Shown here: positions 45,926 to 56,984 of the stretch, in pieces
Layout of the letters: each line of letters begins with the position of its first letter
How positions within the stretch are numbered: the stretch's first letter is position 1
Assembly (NCBI RefSeq): GCF_039555335.1
Contig: NC_092628.1
Coordinates: forward strand, 60,189,547 to 60,253,546
DNA from: Amphiura filiformis
Taxonomy: Eukaryota; Echinodermata; Ophiuroidea; Amphilepidida; Amphiuridae
Length of the DNA stretch: 64,000 bases
Reading direction: 5' to 3'
Translations under genes and position numbers: made by a program
The notes under the pieces: generated by a model
The model's database searches: none
Told to the model about the DNA's origin: nothing
What the model saw: only the letters and a program-made list of their open reading frames with translations

Positions 45926-46213
45926 TAGGGACCGTTCACAAACACTTGTAAGGGGTGGGGGCAGATGCAAAAAAAATTCATCACGAAATTTTTCGCCCCC
46001 CCTTTTGAGATCTCAAAAATTTCAGAGCCCTCCCCCTTTTTGACATGAAAATTATGGGTAAACCCGGCCCCATAGAAAAGCATATAAACTCAATTTTCCC
46101 AGGAAAATTTGTGGTCATTTTTCAGGCCCCCCCCCTATAGCCCTAACAGGGTCAACAATTGGGCCCCTTTTTGCATCAGGCCCGCTCCAACAAGTGTTTA
46201 TGAACGGTCCCTT
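45926..46213. mobile_element. MITE, CCGTTCACAAACACTTG family, full copy
   Basis: The ends TAGGGACCGTTCACAAACAC and its complement (GTGTTTATGAACGGTCCCTTA) are inverted. The interior has C-runs and TTGAGATCTCAAAA. CTTA tetranucleotide repeats follow directly after the right end. The partial copy is at 40450-40557. Confidence 0.72.
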
Positions 46214-46664
46214 ACTTAGTACTTACGGCACTTACTTTACTTACTTACTTAGGCGAGGCCTCAGCCCAGCTCTTCGGATAGGCCTAGATGAGACGCCCTT
46301 ACTCTCCCCACATTTGACGGTAACCCAAGTTTTTTTTCCAAGCTGTTCCCAAAATTCCTTTACCGGGAAAAGCACACGAAAATATGATTAAGTGCGCGCG
46401 TAGCACGCGAAAATTTGCTATTTCAATGCTAAAATTCAAAGGGGATGTATTGGAGTCACCGAGCCACTGCACCGGAGCAACATTTCCAAATCTTCCCACT
46501 GTACTAAAAGAACATTACCTGGACAAATATTAAGATTAACAAAGTTGAGGACAATATGTGCCCTAAAATCGTGCCAAAGGAAGATGCATAATAGAAAATA
46601 GGGCTTTTACAACTTTTGGTTAATTTAGTCCCAGTATTTTGATCATAGGCCTACAAGTTTTGGC

Positions 46665-46806
46665 GATTCCTTCATGTAATTTTACACGAAATTAGGGTTA
46701 GGGTTAGGGTTAAGGTTATAGGGTTAGTTTAGGGTTAGGATTAGGGTTAGGGTTAGGATTAGGTTAGAGTTAGGATTATAACACGAAATAATTACATGAA
46801 GGATCG
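46665..46806. repeat. Interstitial TTAGGG tract inside inverted repeats
   Basis: Positions 46693-46780 are degenerate TTAGGG repeats, the metazoan telomere unit. On both sides lie inverted words: CGATTCCTTCATGTAATT at the left, and AATTACATGAAGGATCG at the right. The telomere-like tract therefore sits inside a small foldback unit. Confidence 0.75.
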
Positions 46807-47382
46807 ACCCAAGTTTTATGCTTTTTCCAGGCATCATATTATTTATGATTTACATTACAGAAAGGATTATTATAACTCTCATTTTTTGAGGTTCGTGTTC
46901 GATCAAGTTCAAGATGAACTCGCAGATTTACTCACAGAATTGTTTTTCTGAGATATGACATTATTTCTTTCAAATATATTTCTCAACAAATTAACACCAA
47001 ATATGAGTAAAAACAATTGCTGTACGAAAATATGATCAATTTCAAAAAAAATATTTGACCGACCAAAGTTACCGGTACTCCGCTGACCGAAGTTACCCCA
47101 TTTTACGGTTGGTCATATTGAATAATTATTAATTTTCACATGACCCCCATATCAGGAAAAATAAAATCACATATTTCTGTTTGTTAAAGTGAAAATCACA
47201 TATCCCCCTATATTTCTCCCGCCCCCATCCCCTTTAAATAATGACCGGTCCCTTTTTGTAGAACCTTTACCGGTATTTCTTAGAGTGCACCACCCCGCAC
47301 CCCATATGTTTTTGAGTGGCCTTTCTTTTCTATGAACCTCATCTTGTTCAATTTTGTAATAGCTAGGTTTATTATTTTTTCC

Positions 47383-47822
47383 TTTTAAGGGGGCACACCA
47401 TCCACCACTGCCCAATTTTTGGCCTATTTTTGCATTTTTCTCACAAATTAAAGCGCATTGGTGACAAATAAGATATGTATATTTTAGGGGCAAGGACTAC
47501 AACTAGGCCTACTGCACTGGAAATTTTATTTCAGCACAGACAACAGTTGTGGAGTTACAGCCAAAAATGAGGGAAAACCAATATTTGATCAATAAATCAA
47601 TAACTACTTGCCTTGAGTTGCTGAATTTTCAGTGCATATAGTTGTAGTCCTTGAATTGCCCGGATGCCCATTGCCCCTATATATATATAGGCCTAGGCCT
47701 ATATTTTTTTTTTATAATATACGCCTAGGTCCTATATAGGCCTATCTCACTTGTCACCAATGCGCTATAATTTGTGAGGAAAATGCAAAAATAAGCACAA
47801 AATTGGCCAGGGGCCCTTCTGA
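47383..47822. mobile_element. MITE, GGCCAATTTTGTGC family, full copy
   Basis: Long inverted arms: GCATTTTTCTCACAAATTA and GCGCATTGGTGACAAATAAG at the left are complemented at 47750-47800, where TTGTCACCAATGCGC occurs. Further in, AAGGACTACAACTA pairs with TAGTTGTAGTCCTT. Related single arms are at 54768-54960 and 59740-59875. Confidence 0.72.
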
Positions 47823-48111
47823 GCACTGAGTAGGCCCCCGAGTAGGCCTAATACAAGGCCTACTATTTTTTTGGCATGCATTCAGGAAGTGCCACTGATT
47901 ACTGAACATGCTGAAGAGAGAGACCACCACTCCCTTTGCACCAACTTTTCAAGAGATGTCGCTGTTGTGTTTACCGGTGTCAAAATTGATTTAACATCAT
48001 CACAAAGACGAAGTTCAACACTTACCAATAGATTACCTTCAAGTCGTGTGTGTGTGTATTGCCAAAGTGGTTGATACAGGGAATTTTGACTACATCAGGC
48101 CATTTACAAAC

Positions 48112-48315
48112 ATGGCGTCTTTGAACCATTCCCTTGAAATGGACACTGAGGAAAAAGTACGTGAAAATGGACCCACCGATGCAGTAAAATCCAAATGGGT
48201 CCGGCTAAATGTTGGAGGAACGTATTTTCTAACAACCAGGACGACACTATGCCGTGACCCGAAGTCGTTTCTATGCAGGCTTTGCCAAGAAGACCCTGAC
48301 CTCAATTCAGACACG
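48112..48315 (+). CDS. KCTD2/5/17-type BTB protein, first exon
   Basis: A 68-codon first exon with a strong donor, GACACG|GTAAGC. After a variable N terminus it reads [20 protein letters not shown], then [18 protein letters not shown]. This is the start of the T1/BTB domain nearly as in KCTD2, KCTD5 and KCTD17 ([25 protein letters not shown]). These proteins form pentamers and act as CUL3 ubiquitin-ligase adaptors in the cytosol, known also to target G-protein beta-gamma. I chose the ATG at 48112 for its context (AAACATGGCG); an in-frame ATG at 48046 is possible. The next exon (DETGAYLIDRDP in relatives) was not found and probably lies beyond the window. Confidence 0.92.
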
Positions 48316-48358
48316 GTAAGCTTCTTGACTGTATTTTTATTTACATACTATATCCAGG

Positions 48359-48392
48359 CTGGACACATCACACTACCGTGTGATGTGTCCAG
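48359..48392. repeat. Perfect 15-bp-stem hairpin in KCTD intron
   Basis: CTGGACACATCACAC at 48359-48373 is exactly inverted at 48378-48392 with a 4-nt loop, 43 bp after the exon 1 donor. It could be a tiny element end or an RNA structure. Confidence 0.75.
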
Positions 48393-48399
48393 TTCGTCG

Positions 48400-50150
48400 C
48401 CGAACTCGCATATAACATGGAGAGCTTAGCATAACGGCCTGCCTATTTACGCTTCCTGAAAACACTCTTGCACATAACATACAAAACCACAAATTCACTA
48501 AATTCAACTTGCACTACCGACACCATGAAAAATATTTTAATTATTACCGATCCTTCAGAATACTTGCAAATATTGGCAGTTTCATAAAATCCTGCTGCTG
48601 AAAATCGTAAATTCCACAATCTTCTGTCAGATCCAGGTCAGTAATCACAGGTGGGCGAATCTACCAGCGTGACAAGACCAGAGATAATAAAAAGGATGAG
48701 AGGCCACGCCCGTACAAATAGCTAGCCTGATTGGCAAGCGCCGTCGCTGGCCAGATCTTCTACGGTCGTGTATGATGAGTAGAGACCATAGAGCCCTATA
48801 TAGGGCTCTGTGGAAGAAACAGTTCCTAATTTTGAAGCCATGGATAATATATTCATTTATACGAGAACCATATTTTTGTACCAATCACAGAACAGAATTT
48901 CACTTAACTCACAGCTGTCAATCATTCTTGTGAAACGTAAGCTCCGCCTAGTATCAAGGTCTTCTTCTGCGCATTGGTTGTGCGCATTAACTAGCCTCCA
49001 GCACAAATCCTGTGCACACGATCAGGTTGGATGGGCGGTTTACGCCTGGTTTACACAACAGGAACTGCGATGCATCCTAAACTGGATCGTTTCCGTGTAT
49101 TCGCATTGCATGGTGGGTAATCGCCTGCCAATTTGCGTAGCTTCACGTTCACAACAGTTTAAAATCAACACAGGTAAATCCATATAAAAATTAACATGGA
49201 CACAAAATTGACATAGCTTATGTAATTCAAATAATAAAATAATAAAATGTAATATTATCATGATAGATGCTCGTTTTATTAAAACTTGAAAAGATTATTA
49301 AGTCCAATAATTTGTTTGTGTTAGCTTGCACGAGTCACAAAATGGCGACCCATCACGCATTTTCTGCATGTGCCGACATTAGTAACTCATAGTGACTGTC
49401 CTCAAACTAGCGCCAGTGTGTCTCAGGCCTGATAACGACCCCAGGTAATTTAATGCAGAAAGTTTTCTTGCGAACAGCTGCAGGTGACAATTAAACAATG
49501 AACACGGCTTGTTTATGTACATGCGTGGGGAGGCTTGTACGTCAGCTGACGTGTTTTGGACATGTTCGGCGTAAAAAGTGTCGTTTTTTCTTCATGAAAA
49601 ATACCAGCGATGACCAGTTTTTGTGGGCTATTTGATTTACAGGTATGTCGGTTCGTCATAGGGTAGAAATGATAGCTGTACAATTTGTATAACATACAGT
49701 TTAACATAGGCCTAAACATTTATGGGCACAAATCGACCTTCCGTATTATGCACAAGTATGTGGAAGTGGCAGGCATACATACATACGTGCATTGTTTTTG
49801 TATGTAATGTTTGTAATATATCTTATCTGTGCATATATGAATGCTATGATCTTTTACTGATTCAAATTCTTGGTAGACCAACGGGTTGGTATCACTGTGT
49901 GCAAATGAAATACTACATACAGTGCAGAGTAAACATCAAAAACAGCATTCATGCAATGCATATTGTCTTGATTCTGATTCCCCCATGTTCCCACCAGCAT
50001 TGGCATTGCAGTAACAAAACGCACATAATAAGGCAAGTAAAATAAATAACATGCATATTGTCCCCACCCTCACCGATTTTTGGAGATTTCCCAATTAACG
50101 CGGGCTGTGCACTATAGACATTGTTTCTTTCGCGAAATTGAGGTTTTTTG
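48400..50150. other. KCTD intron or flank, no clear gene
   Basis: No exon was recognised. A perfect 20-bp palindrome, AGAGCCCTATATAGGGCTCT, lies at 48790-48809. The rest is ordinary AT-rich sequence with several short frames lacking motifs. Confidence 0.4.
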
Positions 50151-50155
50151 ATATG

Positions 50156-50500
50156 TTAAAGGGGCATTTCGTGATCCACAGCCTCATCCCCCCACATAAA
50201 AAAAAAAAAGTTGAGATTTTTACACCACTGGATACCTCTGGCTACATAATGTTTATGTACCAAATATTTCTTGCAGATTAATTCGTTTAGCAAAAAATAT
50301 CGCCAAATTTGAATTTCGTTCTGGTGCACCAGAACGAAATTACAACACATTGTCTGGAGCAGTGTAATACACATAATCATGCATAACTCGCAAACGCAAA
50401 ATCGGAATCAACTGAAATTTTGGAAATAAGCTTTTTTCGTGGATATCTACTGAAAAATGTCATAAAAAGAGGATGCTGGGATCACGAAATCCTCCTTTAA
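50156..50500. mobile_element. TTAA-flanked MITE, copy 2
   Basis: Reverse copy of 41389-41699, with TTAAAGGGGCATTTCGTGATC at the left and ATCACGAAATCCTCCTTTAA at the right. The central palindrome is conserved in a changed form, CGTTCTGGTGCACCAGAACG at 50318-50337. TTAA lies at both borders. Confidence 0.78.
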
Positions 50501-50509
50501 TACAAGGAA

Positions 50510-51895
50510 TGAAAATCCAGATTTGTAAACTCCAACTGCAATTTTTAAGGATTTTATTTCACTATTCCACTCGTGTTTGAAATTGAAAAAGAAAGAAAAT
50601 CTTTGTTGTACCAGCCAGGGTACACGCGCGCAACAACGCATCGCGTTGCGTATCGCGCAATTTGTTGACGCACAAATACGCTACGCATACGTGACGCTTA
50701 TCTGCATGCGCGGCGCATCAATATATTATGGAAACACCACGGAAGCACTGATTTCACAAAAACCTAGTGGTCAAATGGCTCCGTTTTAGCTGATAAAATG
50801 TGGGTTTTTCAAGTTCTTCCCCGATTTAAATATCAAGTTATGAATGGATTTCGCTCAAACTTCTCAAGGGGCCGTGTATTTACCCGATGTTCATGTAATG
50901 TAAGGTAGAAAAACGAGAAATGCCGCATTCTCCTGTGAGCTCTGATCCAAGTGCAAAATGTGACCACTTTAAACTTCAACAGCCATTATTTCAATGTTCA
51001 TTTTCTCGGTAAAATGACGATTTAGGTACACGATAACTCAATAAATACAGCATCTATAGGTAAGCAAATATGATCATCGTATGAAGCATGATCGACTCAA
51101 GAAACGGTTTTCCCATTTTTTTATATTTTGGTCTATTTCCGATTTTAGACATCATTTTGTGCAAATAGGCGTTTGTGAATTTTAAAAAGTTCATTTTGAT
51201 GCCTTATATGGTCAATATCTCCAAAAATAAGGCCAATATCAAAAAACTAAAAAAAGCGTTTTTGGAATGGAGCCTCAAGATGGAGATAAAAACAAAATAA
51301 AATATTTTGGAAAGAGTGTTTTTTGTTATGATGTACCGAACAAATATTGCCAAAAACTCACGTTTTTATGATTTTTTTCATTACTATTGTTTTTACACCA
51401 AATCTATATTTATATTAAGATTCATTGGTGTCTTGCCTTTATAAAAATGTATACTTTTATATGTCTTGCGCGAATAATTACAAAGTTATTGTACTTTTAC
51501 TACATGCATGTCTGAGAGTACACAGCTGCCTTAAGCTTGAGGCTCCATCATGAATCAGGCGAGAAAAAAATCCAGGGGGATCAGCGAACCAGTCAGTCGT
51601 CGAAACAACTTTGTTCAAGCAAGATTGCAGAATTACAAGGACTTTTTTTAAATGGTCAGAATTTGTACTTCAGCGCCTGTGTTTCTGGTTAAAAGTAAGC
51701 AAACTTTTCAGAAAAGATACATAAATGTTAGGTTTAATTGCAGCCAAATTTGACAATCAAAAAAATTGTTTTTTAGCGTTATAAAAGTGTCGACAGCCTC
51801 AGGTCCCTTTGTTTTCTCCGACTTGGGCCGGTATGGTTCCCCAGTCTACCTTACGATCCACAGTAACTATCGTGTCGTCATGGATACTGATAGTA
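50510..51895. other. Intronic or intergenic, no clear gene
   Basis: A CpG-rich patch with CGCG/TGCG words at 50620-50720, then AT-rich DNA. The word GGAGCCTCAAG near 51270 recurs inverted as CTTGAGGCTCC near 51537, hinting at a diverged inverted-repeat element. No gene seen. Confidence 0.4.
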
Positions 51896-51922
51896 AGGTA
51901 GATTTGTCGATCAAATTAATAC

Positions 51923-51990
51923 CTTTGGACGAATTTGTAGAGCTCAGTCTCCGTGTCGAAAAATGGCTGGTACTTGCCCGGTACAAACTT
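51923..51990 (-). pseudogene. Duplicate of ARL6IP1 exon 1, start lost
   Basis: Matches ARL6IP1 exon 1 (42040-42111) in the same orientation. The residues FVPGKY are kept, but the ATG at the start is AAG (51988-51990), the exon is 4 nt shorter so the frame shifts, and the donor reads AAAG|GTATTA. No downstream ARL6IP1 exons accompany it. It is a dead copy of exon 1, although its promoter part could still be active. Confidence 0.75.
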
Positions 51991-52401
51991 AGAAATGGCC
52001 ATATTGCTTCAGTCCCGTGAATATTTCTTCAGTAGGCCTACTCTATTGGTTCCAAGTGGGTTCCAACGTGGGCTTCACGATGATAGCCTTCACTGCCGCT
52101 CGTCGATCCTAACAAACCTGTGATAGCCACATACAGTAGCTTACAGTCTGGCGGCTGGCCTGGATGAGACTAATTTTATACACATGTGATGACGTATCAG
52201 CCAATCGTAAGCCTTGTTTATGTCCGTTTAGCTGGACTGCTCATGCGTCATGCCGATCTGCGGCAAGCGACATGAAAGTATGAAACCAGCATTAGAGCCG
52301 ACATTTTGACATGCGTTCTGCGCGTGAGAAAAATAACGTTTTGTTGACGTTTATCAAACAAAATTTCCGATAACGGGTCATACTAGGATTTCATTTTTTA
52401 T

Positions 52402-54086
52402 GCCTCCACAATCCACATACTGTTTTAGCAATGTCCGAGCTTCCGTGCTTCAAGGTCATATACTGAGGTCAAAGGTCATTTGAGGTCAAAGAAGGTAAAC
52501 TTGTAAATTTGGTCTCATATGAACAGTTCAAATTCTATTGCAACCAAACATTTTCGGACGGGTAAGCGGGTACCCGCCCGAGATTACATTACCCGGGCAG
52601 GAAATACATGTACCCTACCCGGGTGCACGAAATTAAAAAAATAAAAACAAATTTTTTTTTTAAAGTTTTTTACTTTTTCGGTTTAGTAGTGTCCTGGACC
52701 TAGACCTAAATGCTAGGATCATTCATGGTTGACCTAAAAAAAATGTTTTGTATTCATGTCATACTCTATTAATGATTTCAAAATGCATTCAAATTCAATG
52801 TATTTTGAAATCATTAATAGACTATGACATGAATACAAATTATCAATTTTCATATTAAAAATACAAAACATCTTGAAATTTTTTATTTTATTTTTAGGTC
52901 AACCATGAATGATCCTAGCATTTAGGTCTAGGTCCGGGGACAACCGAATTTTTTTTTTTTTTTTTTGCAATTTGGTACCGGTTAAATTATTACCCGAAAA
53001 TGCCAGACCTAGTCATAGCTGCACTTTGGGAACCCTCATATATTGGTGGTGATTAAAGGTCATATACTGAGGTCAAAGGTCATTTGAGGTCAACTTGTAA
53101 AACACCATTATTTTGAGACTTTTGGTTAAAATGTGGTCTCATATGAACAGTTTTTATCCTAATGCAACCAATCTTGGGTCATAGCTGCACTAGATGGGAA
53201 CCCTCATTATTTATTTATTTATCAGGGGACCTTTTTTATACTTTGTTGCATGTATTCCTACAAGGGGCATTTTCCTTATTTACCTCTTTTGGGGTCATCC
53301 AGGGTCACCCAGGGGTCATCTGAGGTCAAATTAGTTAAAACTTGTATGGGCATGAAACTTTGATGGGTACAGTTAACATTTGGAGCCAAATTTTGGAAGG
53401 TCATTTTCGGATTATCCAAGGTCAACCCAGGGGTGATCTGAGGTCAAATTGGGTGGGTTGATTTAACATTTTGAGTCAAATTTTTGGAAGGTCATTTTGG
53501 GGTCATTTGGGGTCACCCAGGGGTAATCTGAGGTCAAATTAGTAAAAACTGTTGTCTGTGCATGAAACTTGGTGGGTACAGTCAACATTTAGAGCAACAT
53601 TTTTGGAAGGTCATTTTGGGGTCACCTGGGGTCAGCTGAGGTCAAATTAGTCAAAACCGTCGTATGGGCATGAAACTTGGTGGGTACAGTCAACATTAAG
53701 AGCCAAATTTTTGGAAGGTCATTTTGGGGTCATCCAGAGGTCATCTAAGGTCAAATTAGTACAAACTGTCATATGGGCAGGAAACTTGGTGGGTGCAGTC
53801 AACATGTAGAGCCAAAATTTTGGAATGTCATTTTGGGGGCACCATCTGAGGTCATATTAGTAAAAACTGTCATATGGGCATAAAACTTGGTGGGGACAGT
53901 CACCATCAGCCAGGTAATTGCGATAGCTGAGTCATCCAGGGGTCATCTGAGGTCAAATTCAGTCTGCCCTTCAGGCTTGAAACTTTGCATCAACTTTTGA
54001 GTGCCACATCGCTGCCTTTGGTGGAGGCATCACAGTTGACACTGTGCGTCGAAAACAGCGACATCTGAGAACCGCCATCCATCTAG
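52402..54086. mobile_element. GGTCA-rich element inserted in duplicated segment
   Basis: The uninterrupted sequence at 42560 gives the empty site. The insertion runs from GCCTCCACAATCC to ...CCATCCATCTAG and is bordered by TTTAT at 52397-52401 and 54087-54091, a likely target duplication. It holds about eight units with GAGGTCAAATTAGT, AAACTTGGTGGGT and GGTCATTTTGGGGTCA. Its left end GCCTCCAC is complemented by GTGGAGGC near 54020. The CGACATCTGAGAACCGCC end matches the copy at 61718. Confidence 0.78.
52548..53006. mobile_element. Nested foldback element with 95-bp arms
   Basis: Inside the GGTCA element lies a unit with ends CATTTTCGGACGGGTAA and TTACCCGAAAATGCC. Within it, 52691-52785 and 52800-52938 are long inverted arms: GACCTAGACCTAAATGCTAG, then ATCATTCATGGTTGACCTAA, both complemented. 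This is a later insertion into the older element. Confidence 0.72.
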
Positions 54087-54479
54087 TTTATTAATGAAGT
54101 TACATTTTGTTTTGAGGAATAACACAGGGAGTTTTTAGTTCTATTTCAACTGGTGGTGTAGGAAGGTCGAAGGTGAGTGAATTCGTGATGAGGTTTTCTT
54201 GTTTCAAAGATCCGATAGTAGGATACGAGACGTAGGCTAAAAAGGTCTTACGCATGCGCGGTGGTGTTCTTGAAATCATCTAGAAACGCTTCATTCGCTG
54301 GTATCGTTTCAGGCGGTCTTGGTACGAGTACATGTCACCCATGCACCACGCAATGGAATAGCAGACTGGTACTGCACAGGTTCGCTGGTTACCAGTTGCT
54401 CTCGTCTATGTAATCGGCAATCGCAGAGCCTAAAAATCATGGCGCACATATCATGACATCGGGAATTGACGCCAATTTT

Positions 54480-54710
54480 ACGGTAAAAGCAGTCAGACCG
54501 GGAGTTTCAAGAAGTGCTGTGTATGTGTTTATATTAAGTGCATTGTGCATTCACCATATTTATGTGCATTTTTGCTGAGCGACAAGCGATCGGAATTTGA
54601 CCAGTGAGGTGGCACGCTCTTCCCAACGCTACAAAAAGTGCTCTTCCTCATTGGCTAAAAACCATTCGCTATCGCTCAGCGATTGAATATAAATTCAGCT
54701 TAAGTTGAGC
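54480..54710. mobile_element. Diverged relative of the 21.4-kb MITE
   Basis: CGATTGAATATAAATTCAGC near 54683 matches the 21.4-kb element's end. GCTGAGCGACAAGCGATCGG near 54575 pairs partly with CGCTATCGCTCAGCGATT near 54668. Only one clear terminus is seen. Confidence 0.4.
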
Positions 54711-54767
54711 AATAACAGATGACATATGACACAGGTTTCTAGAGTACATGTATTTTACTAGATATAC

Positions 54768-54960
54768 TTAACGGTGGTACTACACCCCTTGATAAATTTG
54801 ACTATTTTCGCATTTTTCTCACAAACTAATAAAACACTGGTAAAAAAAGTTATGTTAATTTTGTATATTATATATAGGGGCAAGGAATCCAGTTACTACA
54901 CTGGAATTTCAGTGACTCAGGACAAGTAGTTTTTGATTTGACCGTCGTCTATTTCAGTAC
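54768..54960. mobile_element. Single arm of GGTGGTACTACACC family
   Basis: GGTGGTACTACACCCCTTG is followed by CGCATTTTTCTCACAAACTA and GGGGCAAGGAATCCAGTTAC. It matches the left arm of the element at 47383-47822 and, inverted, the end at 59740-59875. The two could be the ends of one large nested composite or separate solo arms. Confidence 0.5.
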
Positions 54961-55019
54961 AATTTTTTCAACAATTAAGGGTACATACTCTAGTATACTG
55001 GTTTGATTGGTCTAAAAAA

Positions 55020-55530
55020 ATATTTTCAATTTCTAAGCAAGGCACTGTTGGCAGGGCACCCTTTTAAAGGGTGCCACTTGGAAATTTGGAAAATCCTTAA
55101 AAGGGTGGGGGTTTAAACTTTGTTGGTAAAAAGGGTGGATTGATATAAAGGGTGGGAGTAAAATAAAAAGGGTGGGAGTGCCAGCTTACAATATATTTTC
55201 ATTGAATGATAAAATAACCACAAGAATAAGTGCCAAACCACTGTCAGCAAAACATATCGCAAGATAAAATTCCATTTGATGCATGTTTACATCCACTAGG
55301 TTATTGTGATGATAGGTGCAGAATTCGGCGTACTTGATTTACTTCAAACCAAATTGCCTGTGACTTCATCAATGTATACAAATAGGGAAAAAGCAAAAAG
55401 TGGTGGGGTCAGGGATTTTCAGTATAAAGGGTGCCTCAGTAAAAAGCGTGGGGGTCAGGAATGTTCAATAAAGGGTGCCTTAATAAAAAGGGTGGGGGTA
55501 AAATAAAAAGGGTGGGGATCAAACCCCACT
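55020..55530. repeat. AAAAGGGTGGGGGT repeat, copy 1
   Basis: AAAAGGGTGGG words recur about ten times with TAAAATAAAAAGGGTGGGAG variants, beginning at GGCACCCTTTTAAAGGGTGCC. The related copy at 59925-60660 runs in the opposite direction. No coding frame of interest. Confidence 0.6.
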
Positions 55531-55559
55531 GCCAAGTATGAAGGCGATATGACTATTAA

Positions 55560-56118
55560 TCAGGTGATTTAAAAAAAACGAAAAAAACCCATGAAAGTGT
55601 CCTATTTCGACAATTTTGAATTTTGGTAGATGGTTGTTAAGGACGCTTATTTGTTAGCGATGTATGTAGTCTCATTCACCGTCGGGTTGCCAAAAGATTT
55701 CAGCCCGAATCGCGGGTCAAATAATCGAAAAGTCGCCCATTATGTCTCTTTACCATTGGTTTCTATGGGACATGAAACTATCGGAAGTCGCGGGAGCCAA
55801 TGTTGAAAAGTCGCCCAATTTTTTTCTTAACCATTGGTTTCTATGGGACAGGAAATTGTCAAAAGTCGCGGGAAAAATCTTCAAAAGTCGCCCAATTGGG
55901 CTACCAAATCGCGGGTTTGGCAACCCACGTGTGTAACCACTGTGGTGAAACTAGAAGCGCTGAGTTACATTGGCACCCGAGACTGCCTGGTTGATAATAT
56001 TAATGAGGTGACGTCATGCGTAGTATACTACTAGGCCTGTGTATGATTTGCCTGAACTGATGATGTATTAGGGTGCTTAGAATTAATATTGCAAGACCAT
56101 TTGTCAGAATCCAATCAA
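55560..56118. repeat. Short tandem duplication, AGTCGC motif
   Basis: Two to three diverged units of about 75-80 bp (55725-55900) carry AAAAGTCGCCCA, CCATTGGTTTCTATGGGACA and GTCGCGGG. The remainder is single-copy sequence without a gene. Confidence 0.55.
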
Positions 56119-56400
56119 TTGGGGGCTGTGCAATAATTATGAGCTCTGGTGGGAGGATAACATGGGGGGTGAGCAAGACAATTTTGGCGATCGGATAAGG
56201 CCTAGGGGAGGGGCAAGCAAAATATGGAATCGCATATTATTTTCCTTCTCGCTGCCCTCGGAACATAGGCCTACATGATCATTTAAGGTTTGGAAATTGG
56301 GATCACAAAAATTTGGCATGTGCAAGGGGGGATTTTTGACAGGCTGTCTCCCCTTTACATACCAACCCAATCCTTTTTTTTTTTGGGGGGGGCAATGGGG
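56119..56400. mobile_element. Single end of GTGCAATAATTATGAG family
   Basis: GGGGGCTGTGCAATAATTATG starts the unit, and G-rich repeats follow. No matching terminus was found on the right. The Pro-rich minus-strand frame 56137-56574 arises from G-runs. Confidence 0.5.
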
Positions 56401-56524
56401 ACAAGGTGATTTGTAGGGGAAGTCAACCAATTTTGACCAAAATTGTGGTAAAAGTTGAAATTTTTGTAAGGGGGGGGGTACATTGAAAGTGGGTGGGGGG
56501 GGGACTGGGAAATGAAAAACATTT

Positions 56525-56760
56525 GGAGGATGCAGTGGCGTAGCCAGGACTGGTTCAGAGGGGGGGCAAGGCAAATTTCAAGGGAAAAATTTTGTGAAAA
56601 TTCCAGTGTCAAAACTGGGCTAAATGCCGGGCTGAATGACAAAAAAGGCCTCAAAATCTTAAATATCAGGGCGGCCAGCATCCCCGGGGGAAATAGGGGG
56701 CAAGGCTTCTCACAGAGGGGCAGCCCCCTTGCTACGTGTCTAGGGGGAATGCAGACATGC
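56525..56760. mobile_element. CAGTGGCGTAGCCAGGA element end
   Basis: GCAGTGGCGTAGCCAGGACT starts a G-rich unit with GGGGGGCAAGG. This terminus is common in metazoan hAT-type non-autonomous elements. The opposite end is not visible. It is similar to the ends at 39091-39365. Confidence 0.5.
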
Positions 56761-56984
56761 CAACTAGTACGGTTTCACCGTATTTTGTACGGTAAAACGT
56801 GAAAAATACGGTAGTACGGTCAACCCAAAAAAAATACGGTATTCCAGAATTTTGACCAAAATAATAAAATGTTGTGTCTGAAAAAGATAAACAGCTGCAA
56901 GATTAGACTACCGACTGAATTACTGGTATCATTTGAACACTTTCTTGGTCTGTTAAAGTGGTAGCCTACATGGTTTTTCTCTTG

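Larger units (their letters stand above)
51900..54245. repeat. Duplicated ARL6IP1 promoter segment, copy
   Basis: Homologous to 41990-42720 at 51900-52401 and again at 54087-54245. The two halves are separated by an inserted element. The plus-strand donor-like GTGAGTGAATTCG after the CAACTGGTGGTGTAGGAAGG block is conserved in both copies. Confidence 0.72.

Noticed and set aside
45530-45928. 132-codon plus-strand frame
   Set aside because: It lies inside a probable inverted-end element with repeated ATATTACCTGC words and shows no domain.
56137-56574. 145-codon proline-rich frame, and a similar glycine-rich one at 44548-44982
   Set aside because: Both are produced by G- or C-runs in MITEs and have no gene context.
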